A program made the translations under genes and the position numbers. 64,000 nt of DNA, from positions 1-64,000 of the forward strand of contig QCGK01000006.1 in NCBI GenBank assembly GCA_003279945.1. The letters run 5' to 3'. Numbering within the stretch: position 1 is the stretch's first letter; each line of letters opens with the position of its first letter. The notes under the pieces are model-generated. The model had not been told where the DNA came from. It searched no databases and worked only from the letters and a program-made list of their open reading frames with translations. This DNA comes from Prochlorococcus sp. AG-388-A01 (GTDB taxonomy: Bacteria > Cyanobacteriota > Cyanobacteriia > PCC-6307 > Cyanobiaceae). Shown piece by piece: positions 16,249-26,087 of the stretch.

Positions 16249-17799
16249 GTGAAATACATTTTTATAATATTTTTAGGTTTTTTGGGTTTATTTTTTAATT
16301 ATGATTCAAAGGCTGCTGAAAAGATAAATATCAAGTTTGAAGAGATGGAGATCCCTTTTACTATAGAACAATTATCTAAATTAGAAAAATACAAAGATGA
16401 CTCAACAGAATTAATAGATTGGTTAAAAAATAATGGATTTATAAAAGTTTTTGAATTATCAAAATTTTTAGAATTTCCAATATTCAAGGAAGAAGGATTA
16501 AATAGAGAAGTATTAAGAAGTTGGATAGGGCGTAAAATCCTCACAGAATTAAGCCAAACCATTAAAATTCCTAATGACAATAATGGAATAGAAATTTATA
16601 ACACTATAGAAAATTTATTAGATGATAAAAAAGAAGTTTCAACTTTAGACATTATAAAGGCATTACCCTCAGAAGAAATTTCTTTAGATATTGATAATTT
16701 AATCTTAATAATTTCATCTTGGAAAAATGAATTATCAATGCAACAAAACCTTATTTCTAAATTAAATAATCTTGAGAAAATTAATGAAGAAGCCTTTAAA
16801 AATTTTGAAAATAGTTCTACTTCAGAATTTATAAAGAAAAATAAAAAAATTTATGCTCCTCACCGAGTAAACCCTTTTGAAATTGAATTATGGAAAAGTA
16901 ATAAAACAAACGATGATAAAGAACTGATAATTTTTATGCCAGGACTTGGGGGCGAAATTGATAATTTCAAATGGATAGGCAGCGAATTGACTAAAAGGGG
17001 TTGGCCAATAGCATTCATAGATCATAGAGGAAGTAATTTAAAATCTTTTATAGAAGTACTCGAAGGTAAGGAAGCAATCCCAGGTAGTGCAGACTTTTTC
17101 TTATATAGAATTAAAGATCTAGATGCTGTATTAAAAGCTCATAAAAATGGGGAATTTGATATACCTAATGATTCTTATATTTTAATGGGGCATTCACTTG
17201 GTGCTTTAATTGCACTTCTATATGAGGGTAATAAACCAACCGATCAACTTAAGGAAAGATGTAACTTGGCATTAAAAGACTTTGCAGTGACAAATCTATC
17301 AAAATTACTTCAATGTCAATTAAGCGAAATACCTTTCTCTGATAAAAATAATGCTTATAAAGCAACTGCAATAATAGGTTTTAATTCGTTTGGCAGTTTA
17401 ATATGGCCAAAAGAAAATAGTTCTGGTATTAAAATACCAACTCTCTTTATAGGTGGGACATATGACCTTATTACTCCTTTAATGAATGAACAATTTAGAG
17501 TTTTTTCTGCTTTAAATAATCCATCAAATAGGTTTCTAATTATTGAAGGGGCAAGTCATTTCTCTCCAATTAGAATTAATAATAGTTCTAAAGAAAATAA
17601 TGATGTCTTCAAAATAAGTGAATATTTTATTGGTTCAGATCCAATCTCAATACAAAATTTATCTTCGAAATTTATAGTTGATTTTTTACAAAATATTAAA
17701 GACCAAGAGATCCCAAGAGTAATTAAAAACCAAAATGAAATGGGACTTGATTTCCATTTTTTAGATCAAGAAATTATTAAAGAAATTTCAAAAAATTAG
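16249..17799 (+). CDS. exported alpha/beta hydrolase with DUF1400-type N-terminus
   Basis: The 516-residue protein begins with a good signal peptide (about 1-22, ending SKAAE), which supports the GTG start at 16249. Residues about 25-125 match the cyanobacterial DUF1400 layout (beginning INIKFEEMEIPFTIEQL). A hydrolase domain follows, with the nucleophile elbow GHSLG (Ser316) and a later Asp-His pair (GGTYDLITP and GASHFSP). It is probably a secreted lipase, esterase or dienelactone-hydrolase-like enzyme. The stop overlaps the convergent permease gene by 4 bases. Confidence 0.8.
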   Translation: MKYIFIIFLGFLGLFFNYDSKAAEKINIKFEEMEIPFTIEQLSKLEKYKDDSTELIDWLKNNGFIKVFELSKFLEFPIFKEEGLNREVLRSWIGRKILTELSQTIKIPNDNNGIEIYNTIENLLDDKKEVSTLDIIKALPSEEISLDIDNLILIISSWKNELSMQQNLISKLNNLEKINEEAFKNFENSSTSEFIKKNKKIYAPHRVNPFEIELWKSNKTNDDKELIIFMPGLGGEIDNFKWIGSELTKRGWPIAFIDHRGSNLKSFIEVLEGKEAIPGSADFFLYRIKDLDAVLKAHKNGEFDIPNDSYILMGHSLGALIALLYEGNKPTDQLKERCNLALKDFAVTNLSKLLQCQLSEIPFSDKNNAYKATAIIGFNSFGSLIWPKENSSGIKIPTLFIGGTYDLITPLMNEQFRVFSALNNPSNRFLIIEGASHFSPIRINNSSKENNDVFKISEYFIGSDPISIQNLSSKFIVDFLQNIKDQEIPRVIKNQNEMGLDFHFLDQEIIKEISKN

Positions 17800-18821
17800 T
17801 ATTCTATTCTTGGATCTAAATAGGCAATTAAAATATCTACAAAAAGATTTAAAGAAACTATAAGCATAGAAGTAAAAATTACAATGCCTTGAACTAAGGG
17901 ATAGTCTCTCTGAGAAATCGCCTCATGTAATCTTAAAGCAATACCTGGCCATGAAAAAGTTACTTCAAACAATAAAGCACCTCCTGCTAATGAAGCCATT
18001 GTTAAACCAGAAATAGTGACAATTGGTAATAGAGCGTTAGGCAATGCATGGTTTAAAAAAATTTTTTTCTTCGTTATTCCTCTACATGCAGCGGCATTTA
18101 CATAATCACTCTTTAATGTCTTATCCAGATTTATTCTTAATGAACGACTGAAAATCCCACTTAATAGAAAGCCAAGTGTAATCGAAGGAAGTAAGAGATG
18201 ATAAAGGCTATCTTTTAAAGCAATAATATTATTGGAAAGAATACAATCTAAAACTAGAAAACCTGTAATTTGAGGTTGTTGCTGAAAGATTGGAAATCTA
18301 CCCCCAATTGGGAAGATATTAAAATATACAGAAAAAAATAGTTGAGCTAACATTGCCCCCCAAAAAGGGGGGATTGCATATGTCGCAATTCCAAATATTC
18401 TCGCTATGTAGTCAGTCTTTTTACCTCTATTTCTTAACCCAATAAATCCCAATGGGAATCCAATTAGGATTGCGCTTAATATTGAAAAGAAGCCAAGTTC
18501 AAGACTTGCAGGCAACGACTTAAGAATAATATTTAGTACTGGCTCTTGAGTACTAAGTGATTGACCAAAATCTAAGTGCAATATATCGTAAATGTAGAAA
18601 AAATATTGATTTATCAAAGGTTCATTTAGCCCCAATTTATTTCTTAGAAATTCTCTTGAAACCTCATCTGCAGCTGATCCAAGAATAGCATCAACAGGAT
18701 CGCCAGGAGCAACTCTTAATAAAATAAACACTAATGATGAAATTATCCATAACATTATTGGTATTAATGAAATTTTTAATAAGGAATAATTAAATAATTT
18801 ATTTAAATTTCTACTCATCAA
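17796..18821 (-). CDS. Opp/Dpp-type ABC transporter permease
   Basis: This 341-residue inner-membrane permease resembles DppB/OppB/NikB: an N-terminal span, the conserved RVAPGDPVDAILG loop (about 36-49), and a BPD_transp_1 domain with the coupling EAA loop (ACRGITKKKIFLNHALPNALLP). It overlaps the start of its reading frame with the end of the upstream substrate-binding protein gene by 11 bases. The matching DppC-type permease and ATPases are not in the window. The likely cargo is a peptide or metal chelate. Confidence 0.88.
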   Translation of the reverse strand: MMSRNLNKLFNYSLLKISLIPIMLWIISSLVFILLRVAPGDPVDAILGSAADEVSREFLRNKLGLNEPLINQYFFYIYDILHLDFGQSLSTQEPVLNIILKSLPASLELGFFSILSAILIGFPLGFIGLRNRGKKTDYIARIFGIATYAIPPFWGAMLAQLFFSVYFNIFPIGGRFPIFQQQPQITGFLVLDCILSNNIIALKDSLYHLLLPSITLGFLLSGIFSRSLRINLDKTLKSDYVNAAACRGITKKKIFLNHALPNALLPIVTISGLTMASLAGGALLFEVTFSWPGIALRLHEAISQRDYPLVQGIVIFTSMLIVSLNLFVDILIAYLDPRIEY

Positions 18822-20382
18822 TAAATCTTAGATCACTCAATGAAATTATTCCTGCACCATTAAAAATAGGTTTTGATATATCATTTTGAGACCATGCTTT
18901 TTGAGAGGATATCCAAATAGGAATATACGGGATTGAATTTGCTGCTATTTTTTCAATTTCAACAAGTTTATCTAATCTTTTATTTCCGCTTATTTTTTCA
19001 CTCTCGAGAAATAAACTTTCAACTTTATTAGATCCCCAAAAACTACCGCTATAAACAGATTCTCCTTTTTTACAAATGCCATCAACAATCTGATTACAAC
19101 TTAAAAGTGGAGTGAGATAGGCTTCTGGATCGGAATAAGCACCAGTCCAATCGAGAATAACTGCTGTATAAATTCCCAAACTTAGATTCTTATAAACTGT
19201 TGTAGATTCAACACCGTTGAGTTCAATATCAATACAATCTTTTAAAGAATTTTTTATTTCTTGCTGCCATGTAAGGGCAATAAGTTTATCAGCCGGTACA
19301 TTCGATCTATAAGTAAGAGGAATTTTAAGTATGTTCCCATCGCAATAATTTTCTTTTTTCAATAACTTTCTCGCTTCTAAATAATCATATTTAGGCCAAG
19401 GACCCTGATTATCTTTTTTTAATATTGGCGGAATAATTGATCTAGATGGCGCCCTTAACCCATAACTAACTTTTTCACTAATTAATTTTCTATTAAGACT
19501 TTTTGCTAAAGCCATTCTTAAATTAAGATTACTAAATGGATAAGAATTAGTTTTAAGGCTTATAAAACTTAATTCGGTGAAAGGACTATTACCTTCATTA
19601 AAATTTTTATTTTTACTTAAATTCTTTAAACTGTTTCTCTGACTATCATCAATTGAATTTGATAAGAGTACGTCAATTTGTTTACTTTTTAAAGCCCCAA
19701 AAAGAGAAGATGAATTTGAATACCCAACAAAACTAATACCCTTGTTTAAGGGCTTTTCGCCCCAATAATTCATATTTGGGTCAATTAATTGGACCTCACT
19801 AGAAAAACTAGTCAGAATATACTTGCCAGTACCAACGAATTTTTCATTTAGAAACTTGTCAGAATATTCCTTATAAAATGTGGGAGATATTGGTGTTAAA
19901 TTTACTGAGGTAAGTAAACCATTTAAAGAACTTGATGGTTCATTTAAATTTATTATGACTGAATATTCACTCGGAGTTTCTATTGATTTTATCTTATTTC
20001 CTAAAATATAATTCATTGTTCCAATTCTTTTGAATCTATCAAAAGTAAACTTTATTGCACTTGAGTTAAATGAAGTTTCATCATGAAAAAAAACATTTTT
20101 TCTTAAATTGATAATTATTTGAAGTTTGTCCTTTGAAATAATTGGCATCCCTGAAGCCAATTCAGGTATTAATTCTCCATTAGAATTTAATTCATATAAT
20201 GTATCGCCCAGAGAACTGATTAATTGAATTGCTTTAAGAGTATTAGCTCTAGCAGGATCTAAAGATTCAATTTTTCCAGAACTTGCTACTATGATTTTTT
20301 TAGATATTCTTTTTGAACCACAAGAATTCTGTAAAAATGAAATTAAAATAATAAATATTGATAAAAGAACTTTTTTTTTCAT
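18811..20382 (-). CDS. ABC transporter substrate-binding lipoprotein (SBP_bac_5)
   Basis: This is a family 5 solute-binding protein for peptides, nickel or similar cargo. I chose the ATG at 20382, which gives an N-terminus MKKKVLLSIFIILISF with a lipobox-like QNSC, so it is probably a lipoprotein. The frame is open further up to 20424. Family features are IVASSGKIESLDPARANTL at the start of the mature protein, KITFDRF-like text (IKFTFDRFK) and NLRMALAKSLNR. Downstream, its gene overlaps the permease by 11 bases. Confidence 0.88.
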   Translation of the reverse strand: MKKKVLLSIFIILISFLQNSCGSKRISKKIIVASSGKIESLDPARANTLKAIQLISSLGDTLYELNSNGELIPELASGMPIISKDKLQIIINLRKNVFFHDETSFNSSAIKFTFDRFKRIGTMNYILGNKIKSIETPSEYSVIINLNEPSSSLNGLLTSVNLTPISPTFYKEYSDKFLNEKFVGTGKYILTSFSSEVQLIDPNMNYWGEKPLNKGISFVGYSNSSSLFGALKSKQIDVLLSNSIDDSQRNSLKNLSKNKNFNEGNSPFTELSFISLKTNSYPFSNLNLRMALAKSLNRKLISEKVSYGLRAPSRSIIPPILKKDNQGPWPKYDYLEARKLLKKENYCDGNILKIPLTYRSNVPADKLIALTWQQEIKNSLKDCIDIELNGVESTTVYKNLSLGIYTAVILDWTGAYSDPEAYLTPLLSCNQIVDGICKKGESVYSGSFWGSNKVESLFLESEKISGNKRLDKLVEIEKIAANSIPYIPIWISSQKAWSQNDISKPIFNGAGIISLSDLRFIDE

Positions 20383-20399
20383 ATTTCTTAAATAATATA

Positions 20400-20645
20400 T
20401 TATTCCGAGTATTGATTTGAACAAAAAATTTGTAAGTTTATTTGACTAATTTCTAAAGCAAATGTTTTTTTTGAATTAAAAGCAAAAGGCCATTCTCTAA
20501 CCCAACAAATTTCTTTACCTATGTTTATACCCACTACTTGAAAAGTCTTATTACTATTTTTAATTTTTACACAAGCACCTTTATAAAGGTTTTCGGAACA
20601 AAATAATTTTTTATTTTTATTGTCTAATAGTTTTGAATGAATCAT
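20400..20645 (-). CDS. hypothetical protein, 81 aa
   Basis: The 81-residue soluble protein reads as short beta strands (GACVKIKNSNKTFQVVGI, ICWVREWPF, KTFALEISQINL), a pattern like a small SH3-type or beta-barrel fold. Three cysteines are scattered. It lies 17 bases upstream of the preferred start of the substrate-binding protein, on the same strand, so they may be co-transcribed. The family is not recognised. Confidence 0.6.
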   Translation of the reverse strand: MIHSKLLDNKNKKLFCSENLYKGACVKIKNSNKTFQVVGINIGKEICWVREWPFAFNSKKTFALEISQINLQIFCSNQYSE

Positions 20646-20715
20646 TAAGTTGCTAATACCAAATACTTACTTTCTTCGGTTTAACAATCTATAAAGGAAT
20701 TTGCAAATTATTTTT

Positions 20716-22017
20716 TTAAATACAACTTAATTGACTTGCAATAATTTTGACTTCATTTAGCGAATTTATTTCATATTTTGATTTCTCAAAATTTCCATTA
20801 TTCACTTCATGAGTAATAACAACAATTTCAGCTTTGTCCTCACTTGCATCTAATTGTACAATTGATTCGATTGATACATTATTATTTCCAAAAATATCTC
20901 CAATCTTTCCTATTACGCCTGGGCTATCAAGACAAATTATTCTAAGATAATTTTTTTTATTTATTTTAGAGGATTCTATGATGTGACATTTTCTCCAGAA
21001 ATCAAAAGATAATAATGGATCGATTGAATTATTATTTTTTGCTGAGGCGGCATGCAGATTCAATATATCTGATACAACTGATGCAGCAGTTGGGCCACTT
21101 CCTGCACCTGGCCCATACAACATTATTTCTCCAAGAGGATCAGCCTCTATCAATAAGGCATTGTTTACTCCTTTAACTGTTGCTAATGGATGAGATTTTG
21201 GAATCAAAGAAGGTCCTACCCAAATATTCAAAGCAAGTGAATTAATACTATTAATTTGTAGTCTTTCGGATAGTGCTAAAAGTTTTATTTCAAATCCTAA
21301 TTTATTGGCATATTCGATATCCTTGAGATTAATTTTACTTATACCCTCAGTTTGTATCTGGTCTCTTTTGATTTCCCCTCCAAATGCGAGTTCGCTAAGA
21401 ATTAAAATCTTATCAGCAGCATCATGTCCCTCAACATCTGCACTAGGATCGAATTCTGCATACCCAAGGCTTTGGGCCAATTTTAAGGTCTCCTTATAAT
21501 CAGCTTTTTCGTTTGTCATTTTTGAAAGAATAAAATTTGTTGTGCCATTTATTATCCCAACCATTTTTTTTATGCTGTTACTTTTTAGTGATCTTTTAAG
21601 GGGTTCTATAATAGGAATACCCCCACAAACTGATGCCTCAGATAAAATATAAAGTCCTTCTTTACTAGCAATTTTATATATTTCTTCTCCATATCTTGCA
21701 ATGACTGCTTTATTAGCAGTGACAACAGATTTACCTGATTTCAACGATTGCAGAATAATATCTTTTGCCAAATCCACCCCACCCATCACTTCAACAATCA
21801 CATCTATGGAAGGGTCATTAATTAATTTAAATGGATCATCAGTTAATAAAGTATTATCTAACTCAATATCCCTTTTTTTATTAAGATCTTTAACTGCTAT
21901 TTTTACAATTTCTATTTCTTTTAAAATTGGATGTGAATCAACTTCAGAAGTTAATATTTTATAAACCCCTGACCCTACAGTTCCAAAACCTACAATACCA
22001 ATTTTGCATTTTTTCAT
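20716..22017 (-). CDS. hom: homoserine dehydrogenase
   Basis: This enzyme reduces aspartate semialdehyde to homoserine with NAD(P)H, on the way to threonine, methionine and isoleucine. The Rossmann motif GFGTVGSG (10-17) opens the protein. The catalytic domain has IINGTTNFIL and VEGHDAADK, and a C-terminal ACT domain (about 350-425, LRIICLDSPGVIGKIGDIF) gives allosteric control, probably by threonine. At 433 residues it is the normal monofunctional length. It is in the long minus-strand run, downstream of sufE. Confidence 0.95.
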   Translation of the reverse strand: MKKCKIGIVGFGTVGSGVYKILTSEVDSHPILKEIEIVKIAVKDLNKKRDIELDNTLLTDDPFKLINDPSIDVIVEVMGGVDLAKDIILQSLKSGKSVVTANKAVIARYGEEIYKIASKEGLYILSEASVCGGIPIIEPLKRSLKSNSIKKMVGIINGTTNFILSKMTNEKADYKETLKLAQSLGYAEFDPSADVEGHDAADKILILSELAFGGEIKRDQIQTEGISKINLKDIEYANKLGFEIKLLALSERLQINSINSLALNIWVGPSLIPKSHPLATVKGVNNALLIEADPLGEIMLYGPGAGSGPTAASVVSDILNLHAASAKNNNSIDPLLSFDFWRKCHIIESSKINKKNYLRIICLDSPGVIGKIGDIFGNNNVSIESIVQLDASEDKAEIVVITHEVNNGNFEKSKYEINSLNEVKIIASQLSCI

Positions 22018-22061
22018 TTTTTATTTCGTTTAACTTTGAATTTTATTTTATATTATTAGAA

Positions 22062-22481
22062 CTACAAAAAATCATTTGCTTGAGACTGCATTTTTAATAG
22101 TATGTTTAAAAAACCATTTGAACGTGAAGGAGTTAAGCTTGCTTTCAATCCAGTATCTTCTATAAATTTCTTATTTATTTTAACAACCTCATTTGGTGTT
22201 AATTCATTTAATCCACTAATTAGAAATGCTAATAAGCCCTTTGTTATAAGAGCATCAGAATATCCTTCCCAAAATAATTTGCCGCATTTTATATTTGCCT
22301 TAACAAAAACTTCTGAAACACATCCCTTAACCTTATTTTCTTCAACAAGTATTTTACTATCTGGTTCTTTCAATTTTTTTCCTAACCACAAAATGTACTC
22401 ATATTTTCTTTTTGGATCTTCTGACTTTTTCAACTTTTCGACTAATTTTGATAAGTTATTGTATTTTTCTTGATTTTCCAT
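22062..22481 (-). CDS. sufE: SufE cysteine desulfurase activator
   Basis: SufE accepts persulphide sulphur from the cysteine desulfurase SufS and passes it to the SufBCD scaffold for Fe-S cluster building. The active Cys is in VKGCVSEV (C54), and the family C-terminal half (FEGYSDALITKGLLAFLISG-like, here WEGYSDALITKG) is clear. At 139 residues it is the normal length. The sufBCDS genes are not adjacent. It lies between the formyl-THF ligase and hom genes on the same strand. Confidence 0.92.
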   Translation of the reverse strand: MENQEKYNNLSKLVEKLKKSEDPKRKYEYILWLGKKLKEPDSKILVEENKVKGCVSEVFVKANIKCGKLFWEGYSDALITKGLLAFLISGLNELTPNEVVKINKKFIEDTGLKASLTPSRSNGFLNILLKMQSQANDFL

Positions 22482-22521
22482 TTTTTAAGAAACCATTATT
22501 AAACCGTTAGTAGATCTCTTA

Positions 22522-23079
22522 TTATACAAATATTTCTTTTTCTGTGATAAAGCCTGACAAGGGAATATCCCACTCAGCTCTCGTTAATGGTATCTTACTT
22601 ACACAATTTGAAGTTAATACACCAAAACATGGGACATTCCTCCATTTTTCATCTCTTCTTAATTTATCAAAATAACCTCCACCATACCCTAATCTTATTA
22701 AATTTTTATCAATAGAAAGACATGGGACTAATATCATACTTATCTTATTATGACTCAATGAAAAATTGTTATTTGGACTTAGTATCCCCTCAGAATCTTT
22801 CGTAAGAGGGTTTTCATCCCATGGATAAAATAACAACTCTTTTTTATCTTTACATCTTGGCAAGGCTAAAGAAATTACTTCCTTAAGACCTCTTAAATCT
22901 ACTTCATTTTTTAGAGGCCAATATATTGCTATATAACCAATATTATTATGTTCCTTAACGAATGAATCAACATATAGTTTTACATTTTTTTCTACATTTT
23001 TCCTTTGATCAAGAGAAATTTCATCTCTAAGTTTTCTAAACTTATCCCTCTCCAATTTCTTTTTTTCAATGATAAACAT
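22522..23079 (-). CDS. 5-formyltetrahydrofolate cyclo-ligase
   Basis: This enzyme converts 5-formyl-THF to 5,10-methenyl-THF with ATP, returning folate to one-carbon metabolism. The 185-residue product has the family features: basic N-terminal helix (KLRDEISLDQRKNVEKNV), YWPLKNEVDLR, and the C-terminal glycine-rich substrate loop RLGYGGGYFDKL. It is 9 bases from ruvC on the same strand. Confidence 0.9.
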   Translation of the reverse strand: MFIIEKKKLERDKFRKLRDEISLDQRKNVEKNVKLYVDSFVKEHNNIGYIAIYWPLKNEVDLRGLKEVISLALPRCKDKKELLFYPWDENPLTKDSEGILSPNNNFSLSHNKISMILVPCLSIDKNLIRLGYGGGYFDKLRRDEKWRNVPCFGVLTSNCVSKIPLTRAEWDIPLSGFITEKEIFV

Positions 23080-23088
23080 TATAAGTAT

Positions 23089-23562
23089 TCAGTTAAAACC
23101 TTCTTCATTTAGTTTTGTGAGAGCTATTGCCAATGCATCTGCTGAATCATCAGGTTTTGGAGGGTTGTTAAGTTCTAAATAATACATAACGGCATCAAGA
23201 ACCTCTTTCTTAGATGCTTTTCCAGAACCAGCAATGGTTAACTTTATCTGCGCAGGAGAATATTCACTAACATGAATTTTTTTAGAAGCCAATACCATCA
23301 TAATCACGCCTCTAGCCTGCACCACACTTATAGTGGTACTCGATTTATAAAAGAAAAATTTTTCTACTGCCGCTAAATTGGGATTCCAATAATTTATTAA
23401 TTCATTAAGATCTTTGAATATTTCATAAAGCCTATCTTCTTCTTTTTTATCTTTACTTGTCTCAATAATGCCACAATCTAATAATATTTTTTTTTCATTT
23501 TCTATTTCAATAATTCCATACCCAACTCTAGCTAATCCAGGATCAATTCCAATTATTCTCAC
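23089..23562 (-). CDS. ruvC: Holliday junction endonuclease RuvC
   Basis: RuvC resolves Holliday junctions after RuvAB branch migration. The 157-residue protein has the RNase H-like catalytic acids: D7 in IGIDPG, E67 in AAVEKFFF, and D138/D139 and D142 in [10 protein letters not shown]. Length and order are normal. It is 5 bases downstream of chlI on the same strand, an operon without an obvious functional link. Confidence 0.95.
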   Translation of the reverse strand: MRIIGIDPGLARVGYGIIEIENEKKILLDCGIIETSKDKKEEDRLYEIFKDLNELINYWNPNLAAVEKFFFYKSSTTISVVQARGVIMMVLASKKIHVSEYSPAQIKLTIAGSGKASKKEVLDAVMYYLELNNPPKPDDSADALAIALTKLNEEGFN

Positions 23563-23567
23563 TGTAA

Positions 23568-24656
23568 TTAAGCTTCTGCAGACAATTGAAATTTTGAAAG
23601 ATTTTCTTTTTCATCTAAATCAAATACCTTACAAAAAGCTTGAACAACTTTTTCACCTGAATCTACTTGTTCAAGAGGATCTTTTCTTAGTCTATGTCTT
23701 AAAGAACAAGAAATAACCCTTGCTATATCATCTTCTTGTACTTCAGTTCTGCCCTCAAAGGCTGCAATTGCCCTTGCTGATCGATTTGTAACAATATCTC
23801 CTCGTAAACCATCAACATCAAGTTCTCCGCAGATTGCGGAAATATTCAATCTAAGGTCATCATCCATTTGAACAGAATTTAATAATTCTTGAGCTTTAAT
23901 AACCTTTTGTTGAAGTTCATCCTGTTTTTTTTCAACACTCAATGAAAACTCATCAGGATTATCGTCAAAAGAAGTTCTTTGATCTACTACTTGAACTCTT
24001 AATTCAGCATCTCTAACTGTTTTGACCTCAACGCTCATTCCAAACCTATCTAATAGCTGAGGCCTTAATTCCCCCTCTTCTGGATTACCTGAACCTATAA
24101 GAACAAACCTTGCAGGGTGTCGAACTGATACTCCCTCTCTTTCAACTGTATTCCATCCTGAAGCAGCCGAATCCAAAAGTACATCAACTAAATGATCATC
24201 AAGCAAATTTACCTCATCAACGTATAGTAAACCCCTATTAGCTTTTGCCAATAAACCAGGTTCGAATGCCTTAACACCTTCACTCAAAGCCTTTTCTATA
24301 TCAATGGTTCCACAAAGCCTGTCTTCAGTAGCACCTAAAGGCAAATCAACCATAGGTACTTGTTTTTGAATACTCTCTAAATTTTCTCCTTGAACAATTT
24401 TTTCCAACACTTCTTTACTCTGCAAATCAGGATCAATTAGAGAACTATTATATGGATCGTCTTTAACAACTTCTATTGCCGGCAACAAATCAGCTAAGGC
24501 TCTGATGGTAGTAGACTTTCCTGTGCCTCTATCACCCATGATCATCACTCCTCCAATTCTTGGATCAATAACATTTAATAAGAGTGCTAATTTCATTTCT
24601 TCCTGACCAATTACAGCTGTAAAAGGGAAAACTCTTCTTTTCTTTGTTGTAGTCAC
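23568..24656 (-). CDS. chlI: magnesium chelatase subunit ChlI
   Basis: ChlI is the AAA+ ATPase motor of Mg-chelatase, which with ChlD and ChlH inserts magnesium into protoporphyrin IX, the first committed step of chlorophyll synthesis. Walker A is [10 protein letters not shown] (41-50), and a long family-typical insert follows. Walker B ([16 protein letters not shown], about 142-157) and sensor text ([22 protein letters not shown]) are clear. At 362 residues it is full length. Two Cys residues relevant to thioredoxin control in plants are not assessed here. Confidence 0.96.
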   Translation of the reverse strand: MTTTKKRRVFPFTAVIGQEEMKLALLLNVIDPRIGGVMIMGDRGTGKSTTIRALADLLPAIEVVKDDPYNSSLIDPDLQSKEVLEKIVQGENLESIQKQVPMVDLPLGATEDRLCGTIDIEKALSEGVKAFEPGLLAKANRGLLYVDEVNLLDDHLVDVLLDSAASGWNTVEREGVSVRHPARFVLIGSGNPEEGELRPQLLDRFGMSVEVKTVRDAELRVQVVDQRTSFDDNPDEFSLSVEKKQDELQQKVIKAQELLNSVQMDDDLRLNISAICGELDVDGLRGDIVTNRSARAIAAFEGRTEVQEDDIARVISCSLRHRLRKDPLEQVDSGEKVVQAFCKVFDLDEKENLSKFQLSAEA

Positions 24657-24776
24657 AATTTAGTTTTCTTAAATTTTCAAATAATCAGTAGATGTTACTT
24701 CAGAAAATGTTTTTAGTAAATATCCTTATCAAATTTAAACTACAGAAGAATTTAATAAAATTTAAATAATAAGTTC

Positions 24777-25526
24777 CTAATTTTTTTTTGAATTATTCAA
24801 AAACCAGTTTATTTGATGAACAATTCCTCTTAAAACATTTATTTCATGCATTGATGTATTTGCCCTTAGGATAAAAGTTTTGAATTTACTCATTTTTGCC
24901 TTTGAGGTATGGTTTAAAAGATATCCAACTCCCAAAAGCAATTCCTCTATCTCCAAAAATGAATCATGCATTTGTTTTGATGATGCAAGATTAAAAACCT
25001 CTAATTTCCTATTAGAATTTCTTTTAGAAGACTTATTTAATTCATATAAAACTATTGAAACTGCGTGCGAAAGATTTAAAGAAGGATTACTCTGAGATGT
25101 TGGGATATTAAAAACCTTATTTGCCAGAAGTAACTCACTATTAGTTAATCCTCTATCTTCTCTTCCAAATATAATTGCTAAATTATTTATCTTATTAAAG
25201 GATAAAGTCCAATTAACTATATCTTCAGAAGATTCAAAAAATAAATCTTTACTTATATCAATCCTTCCACAAGATGCCAGAACTAAATCACAATCAAAAA
25301 TTGCTTTTTCAAGATTATCAAAAATCTTACAATGTTCAAGAAATTTTTGACCTTTAAGCGCCATTTTTTTTGCTTCTAAAGAGAATATATCGCATTTCGG
25401 AGAGACAATTCTTAATTCATCAACTTCAAAGTTAGAGCATAATCTAGCAACGCTTCCCACATTTAAAGGGCCATTTGGTTCAACTAATATTACTTTTAAA
25501 TTAGAAAAACTTTTCTCCAAAATCAT
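24777..25526 (-). CDS. TrmH/SPOUT-family RNA methyltransferase (TrmJ-like)
   Basis: This is a 249-residue SPOUT-class methyltransferase that probably 2'-O-methylates tRNA at position 32, as TrmJ does. SAM-binding knot motifs are visible: NVGSVARLCSNF near 21-32, IIFGREDRGLTN near 137-148, and IPTSQSNPSLNLSHAVSIVLYEL near 158-180. The C-terminal helical extension is typical of TrmJ. Its start overlaps the stop of cytM by 4 bases. An rRNA target cannot be excluded. Confidence 0.85.
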   Translation of the reverse strand: MILEKSFSNLKVILVEPNGPLNVGSVARLCSNFEVDELRIVSPKCDIFSLEAKKMALKGQKFLEHCKIFDNLEKAIFDCDLVLASCGRIDISKDLFFESSEDIVNWTLSFNKINNLAIIFGREDRGLTNSELLLANKVFNIPTSQSNPSLNLSHAVSIVLYELNKSSKRNSNRKLEVFNLASSKQMHDSFLEIEELLLGVGYLLNHTSKAKMSKFKTFILRANTSMHEINVLRGIVHQINWFLNNSKKN

Positions 25527-25912
25527 TCAAGGCTATGAAGATATTTTAATAAATTGGACATATTTATAGGATCAATTTCAAAACTTGGCATAGGCGGAGT
25601 GAGGCCACCAGTAACTTGCTTAATTATCTCTTTATCATTCAAACGTTTAGTTACTGAGTGTAAGTCAGGTCCCACTAATCCTCTTGCTGTAATTCCATGA
25701 CATCCAACACAATTTATCTTAAAAAGAGAATCTCCTTCCTCAGCAGAACCATTAAGCTCAAGAGTTTCAATAATATATTTGTTATTTTCATGATAATTTA
25801 CAAAAAATATTGAAAAACATATCAATAAAACCACAAAAACAATAAAAAAAATAATTTTCAAGAATTCTCTTTTAAAGTCTCTTTCTGCTGCAGATGATGA
25901 AGATGTTGACAC
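25523..25912 (-). CDS. cytM: membrane-anchored cytochrome c, CytM type
   Basis: This 129-residue c-type cytochrome has an uncleaved N-terminal anchor (about 19-38), a heme-attachment motif CVGCH (68-72) and a likely axial Met108 in PPMPSF. The layout and size match cyanobacterial CytM, a cytochrome that shifts electrons between photosynthesis and respiration. It is divergent from petG with 55 bases between starts, and its stop overlaps the downstream methyltransferase start by 4 bases. Confidence 0.85.
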   Translation of the reverse strand: MSTSSSSAAERDFKREFLKIIFFIVFVVLLICFSIFFVNYHENNKYIIETLELNGSAEEGDSLFKINCVGCHGITARGLVGPDLHSVTKRLNDKEIIKQVTGGLTPPMPSFEIDPINMSNLLKYLHSLE

Positions 25913-25967
25913 AAAAAATAGTCTCTATGTAACAATTGTGATAAATAAATTCAAAAAAGGCAAAAAA

Positions 25968-26087
25968 ATGATCGAGCCTCTTCTATGTGGAATTGTTTTA
26001 GGATTAGTTCCAATAACTCTTCTTGGATTATTTGTGAGTGCATGGAATCAATACAGAAGAGGTTCAGGGATGTTGGACATTGATTAA
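25968..26087 (+). CDS. petG: cytochrome b6f subunit PetG
   Basis: This 39-residue single-span protein starts [20 protein letters not shown], the recognisable PetG sequence, and continues with the basic stretch NQYRRGSG. PetG is a small subunit required for cytochrome b6f assembly in the thylakoid membrane. It is the only plus-strand gene in a long minus-strand block. Its last 24 bases overlap the 3' end of the convergent rsmD. Confidence 0.95.
   Translation: MIEPLLCGIVLGLVPITLLGLFVSAWNQYRRGSGMLDID

Noticed and set aside
22102..22473. Open frame of 123 codons on the plus strand
   Set aside because: It is antisense to sufE, which has a clear active-site Cys motif and full family length. The frame is a shadow.
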